From: Oceanipulchritudo sp049975345
Lineage (GTDB): Bacteria; Verrucomicrobiota; Verrucomicrobiia; Opitutales; Oceanipulchritudinaceae
Direction: 5' to 3'
NCBI GenBank assembly: GCA_049975345.1
Contig: JBNGDP010000003.1
Location: forward strand, 1-64,000
DNA: 64,000 bases
Below, piece after piece: positions 9,518-17,804 of this stretch (the first letter of the stretch is position 1; each line of letters opens with the position of its first letter). The notes under the pieces were generated by a model. That model was not told the DNA's origin and did no database searches. It worked only from the letters and a program-made list of their open reading frames with translations. A program made the translations under genes and the position numbers.

Positions 9518-10528
9518 TCATCCCCTTCGGAATCGCCTGACACACATGGTCAGCAAGCCGACGGTGAGCCCGAACAGGAAAGCCGTAATACCCGGCTCCG
9601 GAATGATCCCCATGATCCAGTCCCGCGAGGAGGAGATCCGTGTCAGGTAGGTGATGTCGCCGTAGGTGCTGCCGTAGAGATTGGACGGTTCACTGGGATT
9701 GACGCCCCAGCTGACCAGGCCCACCAGTTCCGGTCCGTTGCCGAAGTTGGCAAAGGCGGGTGCCCCGCTGTCACCAGCGGCACTGGTTGCTTCAAGAGCG
9801 CTCAAAGCAGTGGAACTGGATTGAGCAGAAAGGGTGACATCAGAAGGCAAGGTAGCGGCGATCCCGGATACATCAAAGACCGCACTTCCGACAAGTGAAT
9901 TTCGTTGGACACTCCCGTCATCGAAATCAAAGGCAAGCAACCCGCCTCCAGTATCGAACTCCAATACCCGGTCGATGACGTTGGTCCCGGCGTAATAGAG
10001 GGGCGTCGGATTCAGCCGTGGGCCCTCGGAGCCGATTCCCGCGGAGCCGGCCCCGAGGAAGGTGACGGTGCTGCCCAATTCAGAGGATCCGCCATAGAGG
10101 GAAGCCGGCGCGACCCCCGGAATGGCTGTCGTCAATTGAAACAGCCCGATGTCGCTCCCCTGCCCCAGCCCGACTCCAGGATCTGCCGTCCATGCTGGAT
10201 GCTGAATCCACGAACCCGGTTGGGCGGTGTAGGCAACCCCTTTGTGGTGGAAAGTCAGGCCGGTCACGGCATCCCCCAGCCAGTTGTGTCCCGCTGTGAG
10301 AACCCAGTTGTTCGACAGCAGCACACCGGTTCCCCGGAAGCGGGAAGTGCCCTCCTGAATTTCCACCCAGCCGGTGGCACCGTAGCCGGGCTGCGTGAGG
10401 AGCGTCACTGCGGTAGAAGACGACAGGGCCAGTCCGGCTGAATCATTCAACACCACCCCGGACAGGGACGCGGCGGCAAAAGAGGCGAGAAGCAGGAAGA
10501 GGGGCTGCTGATGCTGTTGCCGGATCAT
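9518..10528 (-). CDS. Secreted trypsin-like serine protease with PEP-CTERM anchor
   Basis: The 336-residue protein has an N-terminal signal sequence (PLFLLLASFAAASLSG). The chymotrypsin-fold catalytic triad is visible: His in LTAGHNW (about 87), Asp in GSDIGLF (about 134) and Ser in AAGDSGAPAF (about 258). The tail IIPEPGITAFLFGLTVGLL followed by RRFRRG is a PEP-CTERM sorting signal: Pro-Glu-Pro, a transmembrane helix and a basic end, normally processed by exosortase. The ATG overlaps the stop codon of the upstream RT frame (ATGA at 10528-10525), which suggests translational coupling to the retroelement or at least co-transcription. Its role is unknown; processing of neighbouring surface proteins is one possibility. 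Confidence 0.85.
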   Translation of the reverse strand: MIRQQHQQPLFLLLASFAAASLSGVVLNDSAGLALSSSTAVTLLTQPGYGATGWVEIQEGTSRFRGTGVLLSNNWVLTAGHNWLGDAVTGLTFHHKGVAYTAQPGSWIQHPAWTADPGVGLGQGSDIGLFQLTTAIPGVAPASLYGGSSELGSTVTFLGAGSAGIGSEGPRLNPTPLYYAGTNVIDRVLEFDTGGGLLAFDFDDGSVQRNSLVGSAVFDVSGIAATLPSDVTLSAQSSSTALSALEATSAAGDSGAPAFANFGNGPELVGLVSWGVNPSEPSNLYGSTYGDITYLTRISSSRDWIMGIIPEPGITAFLFGLTVGLLTMCVRRFRRG

Positions 10529-11865
10529 TTCTTTATTGGGAAAGGGTCCCCCGCCCGGGCTGTGTCCGCCAAAGCTCCTCCGGAGCGAAGGCGGGCGTTC
10601 GAACCCGTATCCACGGGCCTACCGGCACGGGCGGGATCCAGGTTCATTTTGTCCCGCTGGAGCGGGATCGGGGCGGCGGCCGGTTCAGTCCCCTGATGGT
10701 GCCGGATCGCTCCGTCCGGCGAGGTTGGTCCGAGCTGCGGGCCGGGCGGAAGCCAATGTTGTTGTTGCGGTTGTCCGGGTTGTTGTTGTTGCGGTTCGCG
10801 GAGCGGCAGTTCTGCGCGTTGTTGTTGAAGTTGCCGCCCCGGTTCACCCGGTTCGTGCCCGATGGCCGCCGACCGAAAGGATGCGAGGGTGCGTTGACGA
10901 TAGTGCCATGAACAAGCGGGCAGCGTGAAGGCGGTCAGGGCCGTGAGCCGCTGCTGGGTCGCGGCTTCAGAAAGGACACCCCCGTCGTGCAGCCTTGCGA
11001 GGGTGCCGATCTTGCGACGGTAGCGGACCTTGCTGCGGCGGTTCAGGCGGGTATGGGTCGGGAAGATACGAAATCCGAGGAAGTCCATGCCCAGATTCGT
11101 CCGCTGGGGCGCTGGAGGATGCTTGAGCTGCAGGCCAAGCTGACCGGACACAAAGGCTTCGATTTGGCGTCCCGCATCCAGCAGGGTCCTCTTGTCCCGC
11201 GCCCAGCAGACGAAGTCGTCCATGTAGCGGACATAGCCATGCACGCCTGGCAGGGACTGGCACAGGCGGTCCAGAGGAGAGAGGTAGAAGTTGGCGAGAT
11301 GCTGGGAGGTGAGGCTGCCGATCGGCAGGCCGCGCCGGGTGTCCGGATTGTGGGAGCGGATGATGTACTCGAACCATGCGAGGACATACGGATCCTTGAA
11401 CAGTCGCCGAAGACGGGCGATCAGATTTTCGTGGGGGATCGACTCAAAATATTTCCGGATATCCAGCTTGAGGTACCATGCATTGGCCCGGGCGCGCTTC
11501 TCCGCCACGGCAATCGCCTTGGGCCGGCCCTTGTCCTTGCGGCAGGCATAGGTGTGGTAGACGAGGTGCCGCTCGAAGACCGGCTCGCAAACATTCATCA
11601 GGGCATGGTGGAAGACGCGCTCCGGGAAACGGGCGGCGTGAATGGTCCGCTCCTTGGGATCAAAAACCTTGAAGGTGTTGAAACGACCGACGACAAAGGA
11701 GTCATTCAGCAATTCGCGCCGGAGCATACGCAAACTGCCTTCCAGATCATCGGCGAACCGGCGCACCTCCACCTTGCCCCGCTTGCCGCGCGCGGCGCGA
11801 TGGAAGGCCAGGACAAGGTTGTCCCATTCGATGACCTGCTCCCAAAGGTGCCCCACCCGTTTCAT
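10525..11865 (-). CDS. Diversity-generating retroelement reverse transcriptase
   Basis: The RT core spans about residues 1-330. It shows motif A YLKLDIRKYF (Asp 135), the DGR-diagnostic motif LPIGSLTSQ at about 180-188 (DGR enzymes carry a GxxxSQ form here, group II intron and retron RTs do not), catalytic YMDD at 214-217, and LGMDFLGFRI near 258-267. The family copies the template-repeat RNA into cDNA with adenine-specific errors, which then replaces the variable repeat of the target gene. The start codon overlaps the HRDC gene stop (ATGA). Unusually, the open frame continues through the whole TR (residues 335-377, glutamine-rich in this frame) and on to residue 446, ending on the start codon of the protease. 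The tail past about residue 330 has no RT features and may be incidental. Confidence 0.95.
   Translation of the reverse strand: MKRVGHLWEQVIEWDNLVLAFHRAARGKRGKVEVRRFADDLEGSLRMLRRELLNDSFVVGRFNTFKVFDPKERTIHAARFPERVFHHALMNVCEPVFERHLVYHTYACRKDKGRPKAIAVAEKRARANAWYLKLDIRKYFESIPHENLIARLRRLFKDPYVLAWFEYIIRSHNPDTRRGLPIGSLTSQHLANFYLSPLDRLCQSLPGVHGYVRYMDDFVCWARDKRTLLDAGRQIEAFVSGQLGLQLKHPPAPQRTNLGMDFLGFRIFPTHTRLNRRSKVRYRRKIGTLARLHDGGVLSEAATQQRLTALTAFTLPACSWHYRQRTLASFRSAAIGHEPGEPGRQLQQQRAELPLREPQQQQPGQPQQQHWLPPGPQLGPTSPDGAIRHHQGTEPAAAPIPLQRDKMNLDPARAGRPVDTGSNARLRSGGALADTARAGDPFPIKK
10735..10863 (-). repeat. DGR template repeat (TR)
   Basis: This 129-bp sequence, read on the minus strand, aligns without gaps to the VR at 12433-12561. 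Read in the VR frame it holds 16 AAC codons, several in runs of three or four, where the VR has varied codons. From the 5' edge to the last AAC run, every VR difference falls on a TR adenine. The 3' end is the G/C-rich segment encoding GFRPARS; it differs from VR by T to G in the codon just after the last AAC run, G to C in the Pro codon and C to T in the Ser codon. This fits IMH* (template) versus IMH (target). TR lies inside the RT reading frame, in a different frame from that of the VR. Confidence 0.95.
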
Positions 11866-12323
11866 ACGGAGGGCAACTCCGCTTTGAGGGCTTCCAAAAC
11901 CGCAGCGCCATACTTCTCCACCCGCGCCTCGCCAATGCCGGGAATTTTTCCAATTCCTGCAAGGCTGTCGGGACGCGCCTTGGCGATTACCGATAATTGC
12001 TCATTCGTGAACACCGAATAGGCCGGTATCGCCTCCTTTTCCGCCAGTTCCTTGCGCAACAGCCGCAATCGCGAGAATACCGCGAAGTCCGCCTCCGAGA
12101 GAACCTGCTTATAATCCACCTTTTCCGCCCGGCCGCCTTTTCCCGCAGCCACCGTTGATGCCGCATCCAACACCTCCACGCAGAAGGCCCAGAAAGATTG
12201 CTCGCCGGCAGCCACGAATTCCTTGCGCACCGAGGCGATCCGACCGCCGCGTAGGGTGCGGTTAAGATCATCCTTACCCGCACCCTGCCCGGAGACCGGG
12301 ATCTGAAAGAATTCGTACGGCAT
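11862..12323 (-). CDS. DGR accessory protein with HRDC domain
   Basis: The 153-residue protein has two parts. The N-terminal half (MPYEFFQIPV, then RIASVRKEFVAAGEQSFWAFCVEVL) is the characteristic segment of RT-associated proteins. The C-terminal half (about 85-150) is an HRDC helical domain, with VFTNEQLSVIAKARPDSLAG followed by IPGIGEARVEKYG. HRDC proteins replace the Avd accessory factor in a known subset of DGRs and probably bind nucleic acid during mutagenic retrohoming. The gene lies between the target and RT genes and overlaps the RT start by four bases. No avd-like gene is visible, consistent with HRDC being the accessory factor here. Confidence 0.9.
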   Translation of the reverse strand: MPYEFFQIPVSGQGAGKDDLNRTLRGGRIASVRKEFVAAGEQSFWAFCVEVLDAASTVAAGKGGRAEKVDYKQVLSEADFAVFSRLRLLRKELAEKEAIPAYSVFTNEQLSVIAKARPDSLAGIGKIPGIGEARVEKYGAAVLEALKAELPSV

Positions 12324-12338
12324 TCTAAAAAATTTTCT

Positions 12339-12411
12339 GTCCGCACCGCTCCGGGCTTCGCGGGCTACCGCCTCGCTACGCCTCGTCGCTGCGCGCCTTT
12401 CTTGCTCGGAC
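12339..12411. other. GC-rich, partly repetitive tract between VR and the HRDC gene
   Basis: The stretch between the target stop codon and the HRDC start contains a GC-rich tract with recurring short units (gcgaggcg, gcgacgagg, gtagcgagg) bounded by inverted pentamers (gtccg at 12339, cggac at 12407). DGRs often carry a hairpin or cruciform just downstream of VR that raises homing efficiency. This tract is in the right place for that, but I cannot show a clean long stem by eye. Confidence 0.35.
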
Positions 12412-12425
12412 CTTTCATCAGGGGA

Positions 12426-13583
12426 CTATTCACTGCGGGCGGGGCGGAAGCCCAAGTAGTAGTAGCGGAAGTCCGGGTAGTAGTCGTAGCGGAACGCGGA
12501 GCGGCAGTACCGCGCGTAGCTGATGAAGTCGCCGCCCCGGATCACCCGGTACGTGCCCGAAGCAGGACCTGTGGGATCGGTTACGGTTCCTGGATAAGTA
12601 GCGTACCAGTCCCAGCACCATTCATACACATTGCCGGACATGTCATACAGGCCCCATGCGTTCGGCTGCTTGCCCCCCACCGGATGCGTGTTGATTCCGC
12701 TGTTGCCGCCATACCAGCCGATTTGGTCCAGGTTCGGGTCGAGCGGCGAAGTGCCCGTGTAGGTGATCGGCCCGCTGTAAAAGGCTGTTGTGGTCCCAGC
12801 CCGGCAGGCATACTCCCATTCGGATTCAGTGGGCAGCCGGTAGCCGGTGGCATTGAAGTTGCAAACTGGCGTGGACTGCCCGGTCTTGTAGGTGGCACTG
12901 CTCACCGTGTAGCACGGCGTCAGGCCCTCCAGTTCGCTCTTCAGGTTGAGCCACTTCACCACGTCATACCATGACACCTCGGTTACCGGGTGGGTGCCGC
13001 TGGCGTCGCCGTTATACCCGTTACGCCCAACAGGCAGGTCCGTGTAGCCGCGTCCCGGCCCCTGGGCGGCCACCGCGTCCCACTGCGCCTTGGTGACCTC
13101 GGTCTGCTGCAGGTAGAAGGCGCGCGTCAGCGTCACCGTGTGCTGGGTCTCGTTGGAATAGCGCCCAAGCTCGGAGGTCGGGCTACCCATCGTGAAGGTG
13201 CCGGCCGGGATACGGGAGAAGCCTTCGGGGGCTGGTCCGCCAGACTCGCTGGCGGTGACACGGAAGCGCATGTTGGAACCGTAGTAGTCCGGGGAGTCGG
13301 TCCCCGCGTCCCAGACGATGTGCCGATTGGTACCTGCGGCGATCCCAGTGCCGATGTCTCCTGAGAGCGTGGACGGACTCAGCACGTAGGTTGTACCTCC
13401 GTCATCGGAAAGAGCGACGGAGACCGTGACCGGATTCTCCGCGCCGGTGATATTGTAGTGGATATCCACGACATTGGATCCGGCCCGCTGGCTGGCCCGC
13501 ACGTCGGTGACGGTGACTTGGGCAAGGGCCACGGGACAGGCAATGGCGAGAATATAGAAGGTGAATGAGATGAATCTGATCAT
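12426..13583 (-). CDS. DGR target: secreted FGE-like (C-type-lectin fold) protein with C-terminal variable region
   Basis: I place the start at 13583 rather than at the far end of the open frame. There an ATG follows a good GGAGG by eight bases and opens a clean signal peptide (MIRFISFTFYILAIACPVALA), giving 385 residues. After a beta-sandwich-like region (about 25-130), an FGE/SUMF1-type domain runs from about 150 to the end: IPAGTFTMGSP, YRLPTESEWEYACRAG, YDMSGNVYEWCWD. The last 40 residues are the VR. Varied positions relative to the template are 345, 348, 352, 354-356, 358, 359, 364, 366-369, 372 and 374-377; nine are now Tyr. The catalytic cysteine pair of true FGE is absent, so a diversified ligand-binding protein is expected. 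The start lies 16 bp after the upstream 1355-residue gene, suggesting one transcript. Confidence 0.93.
   Translation of the reverse strand: MIRFISFTFYILAIACPVALAQVTVTDVRASQRAGSNVVDIHYNITGAENPVTVSVALSDDGGTTYVLSPSTLSGDIGTGIAAGTNRHIVWDAGTDSPDYYGSNMRFRVTASESGGPAPEGFSRIPAGTFTMGSPTSELGRYSNETQHTVTLTRAFYLQQTEVTKAQWDAVAAQGPGRGYTDLPVGRNGYNGDASGTHPVTEVSWYDVVKWLNLKSELEGLTPCYTVSSATYKTGQSTPVCNFNATGYRLPTESEWEYACRAGTTTAFYSGPITYTGTSPLDPNLDQIGWYGGNSGINTHPVGGKQPNAWGLYDMSGNVYEWCWDWYATYPGTVTDPTGPASGTYRVIRGGDFISYARYCRSAFRYDYYPDFRYYYLGFRPARSE
12433..12561 (-). repeat. DGR variable repeat (VR)
   Basis: This is the 129-bp partner of the TR at 10735-10863. Over the diversified part I count 36 TR adenines, of which 20 differ in VR: 16 to T, 4 to G, none to C. 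All 16 AAC codons are altered, nine of them to TAC. One CAG has become CGG and one ATT has become TTG; the last base of the TTG is the first non-adenine mismatch. VR ends just before the target stop codon, as in most DGRs, so the 3' edge of the gene is constant. The counts were made by eye and should be confirmed by alignment. Confidence 0.95.
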
Positions 13584-13599
13584 GATAAAGTCCTCCGTT

Positions 13600-16500
13600 T
13601 CATTTGGCTTCGATGCGGTAGAAGACGGATGATTCAGCCGGATCCGGCACATCCTCGAAGGTATTGAGCGGCGGATCGGCTGCGATGTCGTCGGCGACAA
13701 TGTCCCAGTTGGTGAGGTCGTAGGACCGTCCGACACGGTACAGGCTGCCGCTGGCGGAGGCCCAGGAAATGACAAAGGTGTCCGGATCGCCGCTCCCTCC
13801 CTCGATGATGTTGAACTCGCCAATCTTCAGGTAGGAGTTCGGGTCGTTGGGATCGGTTCCGGCGAGATATTCATCCTTGTCGGTGAATCCGTCGCCGTCG
13901 CTGTCGAGAAGGACGTCGTTCGGATCGGAATCACTGAGCCCGTTGGCCTCTTCCCAGCCCCTGGGGACCCCGTCGCCGTCATCGTCAATCCAAAGGTTGA
14001 GGGCGAAGAGCACCTCGTTGTTGTCCAGAAGGATGTCCTCGGAGAGATCGTCCTCATCGACCACAAGACGGTAGGCGGTCTCCCCCTCACCCTGGGAGCC
14101 CGCAGGCAGCTCGAGTGCCAGCTCCACGGAATCGCCCGGATTGAGCAAGCTGACCGTCACCGAGGCGAGCGGATCGGCCCCCGGCGCCTCCTGTGGCCAG
14201 AGATCCAGTTGCGTGACCGGTGAGGCCGGCGCGCCGCGGTTGGTCACCCGTGCGACCACCCGGACCGAACCGTCACGCAGGACCGATCCGGAAACAAACT
14301 CCAGCTCATAATCGATCCCGTTGAGTGGCAGGAATTGCTGGTTGTTCTCCTCGTCGAACTCCGTGACTGCCCCGGCGGCATCGACCACAGCGTACAGGGT
14401 ACGCGGAATGGCCGGTTCGGGAACGGTCCAGCTGAATACCTCCTCGGTGGTATCGGCCGCCTTGAGCCAGCCCGTGAGGGTTCGTTCCTCGACAAGGCCG
14501 CCTCCATCCTGAGGATCACCGATATAGAGGCCGACCACCGGATCCTGGATGGCGACGTTGCCGCTGTTGCGCAGTTTTACAGTGACAGTGACCGCGTCAC
14601 CGGGAAGAAAGTCGGTTCCCTCGGCCACAAGTCCGTCGGAGCCGATTTGCAGATCCTTGATCAGGGCGCGCTTGGCCGCCAAGAGGTCGACCTGGCCGGG
14701 CTGCGGAACGCCTTCCACGTCAATGATTTCCCCGCCCTCAATTTCCACGCTGACGGTTTCCGTGGTGATTTCCGTGTTCGTGTAGGCAAGGGTCAGGTTG
14801 CCCACGGCATCCCATACGGGTGCGAAGGCGGACTCCACGTCTGAATCCTGCGACAGCAGGGTATCCAATCCCCACGTCGCGGAAGCAGGATCATAGACCC
14901 GGTAATGGGCATCGGAGCCGGCCTCGTTCATCTCCTGCCAGAGGACCAGCAAGTTGCCACCGGGGCCAAGGGTCAGGGCGTAGTCGGCAAAACCAAGCGT
15001 TTCGGTGTCCGGCCGCACGACCGAGGGCGTTCCCGCAAAATTGACGTCCATGACAAGGTCGGTTCCGCGCTGCCAGACCGCATATGCGTTGCCTGCCGGA
15101 TCCATAGTCAACTCGGCGTTCCGGTCGTGGACGGAATCAGTTGTATATTGCGCGGTGGGAAGCCACAGGCCACTGGACTCAACCCATACCCGGTAAAACA
15201 ACTCGGAATCACTGTAGTCGTCGAGGTTTCCGTCCAGGTCCCGACTCCACAAGTACACCGCTCCCTGTCCGGAAACCGCCAAGTCCCCGGAGAGCTCATA
15301 CGTCAGCTGGTCCACCAAAGTGACCGCCGCTCCCCATGCCTGCGTTGTGCTGTCCCACCGGGTGGTCATGATCCGGCTGTTGGCGGGGTCGCCGGGGGCA
15401 CCGGATCCCTGCAACTCGTTCGCTTCATTCTGCGTCCAGACCAACAACAGGTCGCCATCGGACAGCGGACCCGCCAACTGCGCGCTGTGGTCGACGAATG
15501 TGTTATCGGTCAGGGCAATGGGTGTGGACCACGTCTGGGACACATGATCCCAGCGGCTCCAGACAATTTCCATTTCCGCCGCCATGGTCTCGATCTCCGT
15601 ACCGTCGTAGGCGGCATCCTTGATGCGCTCGTAAACGGCGATGGCGTCGCCGTTGCCATCGAAAACAACCTGCGGCTTGAACTGTCCGCGGGAGTCGCTG
15701 GCCAGCGCAGCGGGAGTGCTCCAGGTGGTACCGTCAAAGTAGGTCCAGGCAATCTCAGTGAACTGCACCGGATTCGGCACGCCGGTGTCCCGCACATACA
15801 GCAGCATCAGCGTGTCGCCGTTGCCGGCAAGCGCCGGCTCGGAATCCGGGTAAACATTGGCCAGCAGGGGCAGGTCCACTTGCGCGGGCAAGTCCGGATC
15901 GCTGGATATGCGACGCGTGGGTGAGGTCTGTGGAGGCGTATAAGCTGCACCCGTTGTCGTGGCACTTCCCATACGGGCAAACACATCCTGCGCGGCAATT
16001 GCCTCCGCAGCCTCAACATCCAGCCGGCGCCCAGGCTCCGGCTCCGCCAGAAGGAACCGCTCCGCTCCGGCATCCCGCCAAGTCCGCTCCACCGGCTCCC
16101 AGTCGGCCGTGGCATTGGCGGCCGCGGCTATCCGGTAGCCGTTGCCCAGGTCCTCGATCCCCGTCAAAGGAAGGCGCCGGGCGGCGGAGGGGTAGCTCCA
16201 GTCGACGAAAACATATTCATGCTTGAAGTCGAAAATCCAAACATCCAATTGAATACCAGCATAACCGCGTAAATTCACATTTCTAAAAATCGGTTGAGGG
16301 TATCCGAATGTTCCAACCGCACTACCCCCGATGTAAACTCTGGCTGAAAACTTCTTGCCCACCTTGGGCTCATAAGCCGCTTCCAGTCCCGCTCCGATGC
16401 CTAACGTGGCTTCCTTAAAGTCAAGCGGCCAGGAGAATGCACAAGTAATAGTCCCATCCACACTGGGAATAAAATAAACGATGATGGAGAAGTTTCGGGT

Positions 16501-17667
16501 AAACGCCTCGCCTCCCTTCACCTTGGAAACAGCTGTGGTTATGCCGGGGCCGAAAATATCCAGGAATCCATATCGGGAAAGTTCCAGTTTTACAGCAATG
16601 CTGGCATTGAAGGTGATCTCCTCTACCTTTATTCCTTCCGCTAACGTGGCGGTCCCAGTAGCAGCGGCGTAGGCACTGCTCTCGATTATTTTGTTCCCAA
16701 TGTAGAGTTTGGGTCTCGGATAACGGGTAAGCCCTGGCACAACGGGACGTCTTCCCCGCTTGCCTTTCGAGAGGTTGTTTTCCAAGACACCAACCGCTAA
16801 TTCCCAGGATGCATCCTGAAGGGTATAGTCGAGACTCGCACCTGCTACAAATTCCCATCCAAACGTCCCTATCAGCGGAAGGGTTTCTTTCTTTTCGCTT
16901 CGGATAAATTCCCAGTCGACACCCAGTTGTGTGTCACCATACAGCACTACTTCATCCAAAAGGTTCCGTAGAAAGTACGGCCAAGCGATCATTGGTATCC
17001 TGATTTCAAAGGGATCCGACGATACACCGGCAGAGGACATCGCTACAGCTGAAAGTATTCCCGGAGTGGCTGATGGGTTGAAAACACCGTCCACATCAAA
17101 TGGGGCGGAATAGGAGGGGCCCGGACCCGAGAGGGTGCTAACATGAAAACCATTCGCATAGAGTTGCACAGAACCGGGAACATGCCCATTCCAGTTTACT
17201 TTTACATCGGCGGAGACTTCCGGACTGAGGCCGTCAATAAACATGATGTCTGGATTCAGACGTAACTCCTCAAGTATGGGTTTCGTGCCTGCGTTCGCAA
17301 GGTAGAGGTTTCCCATATCGACAGACTTGGCCCCCACCGCGTAAGTCAAAGTTTTTGTTGCAGATGAAAACCCCGTGGCGCTGGCAACCAGAGAAGATCC
17401 CGAGGCAGCACTGGTATTGCGAAACTCAAAGGTCCCGGTGCTTCCGGTTGTAGTAACCACCCCGGCAAGGTTTACATTCGCACCGCTGACCGGTAGACCG
17501 GTGGCCTGGCTCAGTACCCTCCCGGTCACCGTGAGGGATCCGGTACCCCGGGTATCGAGAGTGAAGATGTTGGATTCGGCGGAGGCGCCGAAAACTTGGC
17601 TAGCGGGCGCCATAAGCAAAAACAGGACCATCATGAGCCTGAGGAGAGTGGTATCGTGCGTTTTCAT
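13600..17667 (-). CDS. Very large secreted protein with CARDB-like and thrombospondin-type-3 regions
   Basis: The 1355-residue protein has a signal peptide (LMMVLFLLMAPASQVFG). A carboxypeptidase-regulatory-like beta-sandwich follows (GRVLSQATGLPVSGANVNLA, about 50-120), then a long beta-rich middle. A CARDB-like adhesion region lies around 1010-1220 (VTVTVKLRNSGNVAIQDPVV; DLSEDILLDNNEV). Calcium-binding thrombospondin-type-3 repeats follow near 1245-1290 (DDDGDGVPRGW, DSDGDGFTDKDEYLAGTDP). The short C-terminal domain (SLYRVGRSYDLTNWDIV, then SSVFYRIEAK) recurs in secreted proteins of this lineage. Its stop lies 16 bp before the DGR target, so the two may be co-expressed and displayed together. 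No enzymatic motif is recognisable; a structural or adhesive role is likely. Confidence 0.75.
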   Translation of the reverse strand: MKTHDTTLLRLMMVLFLLMAPASQVFGASAESNIFTLDTRGTGSLTVTGRVLSQATGLPVSGANVNLAGVVTTTGSTGTFEFRNTSAASGSSLVASATGFSSATKTLTYAVGAKSVDMGNLYLANAGTKPILEELRLNPDIMFIDGLSPEVSADVKVNWNGHVPGSVQLYANGFHVSTLSGPGPSYSAPFDVDGVFNPSATPGILSAVAMSSAGVSSDPFEIRIPMIAWPYFLRNLLDEVVLYGDTQLGVDWEFIRSEKKETLPLIGTFGWEFVAGASLDYTLQDASWELAVGVLENNLSKGKRGRRPVVPGLTRYPRPKLYIGNKIIESSAYAAATGTATLAEGIKVEEITFNASIAVKLELSRYGFLDIFGPGITTAVSKVKGGEAFTRNFSIIVYFIPSVDGTITCAFSWPLDFKEATLGIGAGLEAAYEPKVGKKFSARVYIGGSAVGTFGYPQPIFRNVNLRGYAGIQLDVWIFDFKHEYVFVDWSYPSAARRLPLTGIEDLGNGYRIAAAANATADWEPVERTWRDAGAERFLLAEPEPGRRLDVEAAEAIAAQDVFARMGSATTTGAAYTPPQTSPTRRISSDPDLPAQVDLPLLANVYPDSEPALAGNGDTLMLLYVRDTGVPNPVQFTEIAWTYFDGTTWSTPAALASDSRGQFKPQVVFDGNGDAIAVYERIKDAAYDGTEIETMAAEMEIVWSRWDHVSQTWSTPIALTDNTFVDHSAQLAGPLSDGDLLLVWTQNEANELQGSGAPGDPANSRIMTTRWDSTTQAWGAAVTLVDQLTYELSGDLAVSGQGAVYLWSRDLDGNLDDYSDSELFYRVWVESSGLWLPTAQYTTDSVHDRNAELTMDPAGNAYAVWQRGTDLVMDVNFAGTPSVVRPDTETLGFADYALTLGPGGNLLVLWQEMNEAGSDAHYRVYDPASATWGLDTLLSQDSDVESAFAPVWDAVGNLTLAYTNTEITTETVSVEIEGGEIIDVEGVPQPGQVDLLAAKRALIKDLQIGSDGLVAEGTDFLPGDAVTVTVKLRNSGNVAIQDPVVGLYIGDPQDGGGLVEERTLTGWLKAADTTEEVFSWTVPEPAIPRTLYAVVDAAGAVTEFDEENNQQFLPLNGIDYELEFVSGSVLRDGSVRVVARVTNRGAPASPVTQLDLWPQEAPGADPLASVTVSLLNPGDSVELALELPAGSQGEGETAYRLVVDEDDLSEDILLDNNEVLFALNLWIDDDGDGVPRGWEEANGLSDSDPNDVLLDSDGDGFTDKDEYLAGTDPNDPNSYLKIGEFNIIEGGSGDPDTFVISWASASGSLYRVGRSYDLTNWDIVADDIAADPPLNTFEDVPDPAESSVFYRIEAK

Positions 17668-17804
17668 AACAAGAGCCTTTGAGCTGCGTCACAGGATATG
17701 GCAGCCCAACCCGGAAAGCGCAACCACTAACGTGGGTGAATTATGTTAATTTTCCGTTGGCCAAGCTTCATGGGTCAGGTGGGAGAGGCAGGCCTTTGGA
17801 CCCC

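Noticed and set aside
10687..12427. 12-base inverted copies (agtcccctgatg at 10687-10698 and its complement at 12416-12427) near TR and VR
   Set aside because: Their position is suggestive, but one 12-base match in inverted orientation within a 2-kb region can easily arise by chance.
12426..13583. Calling the 12426 protein a formylglycine-generating enzyme
   Set aside because: The FGE active-site cysteine pair is absent from the RGG segment, and that segment is the hypervariable repeat.
13584..13823. N-terminal extension of the DGR target open frame to 13823
   Set aside because: The extension overlaps the 3' end of the upstream gene in another frame, has no signal peptide, and a better ATG with GGAGG and a signal peptide lies at 13583.
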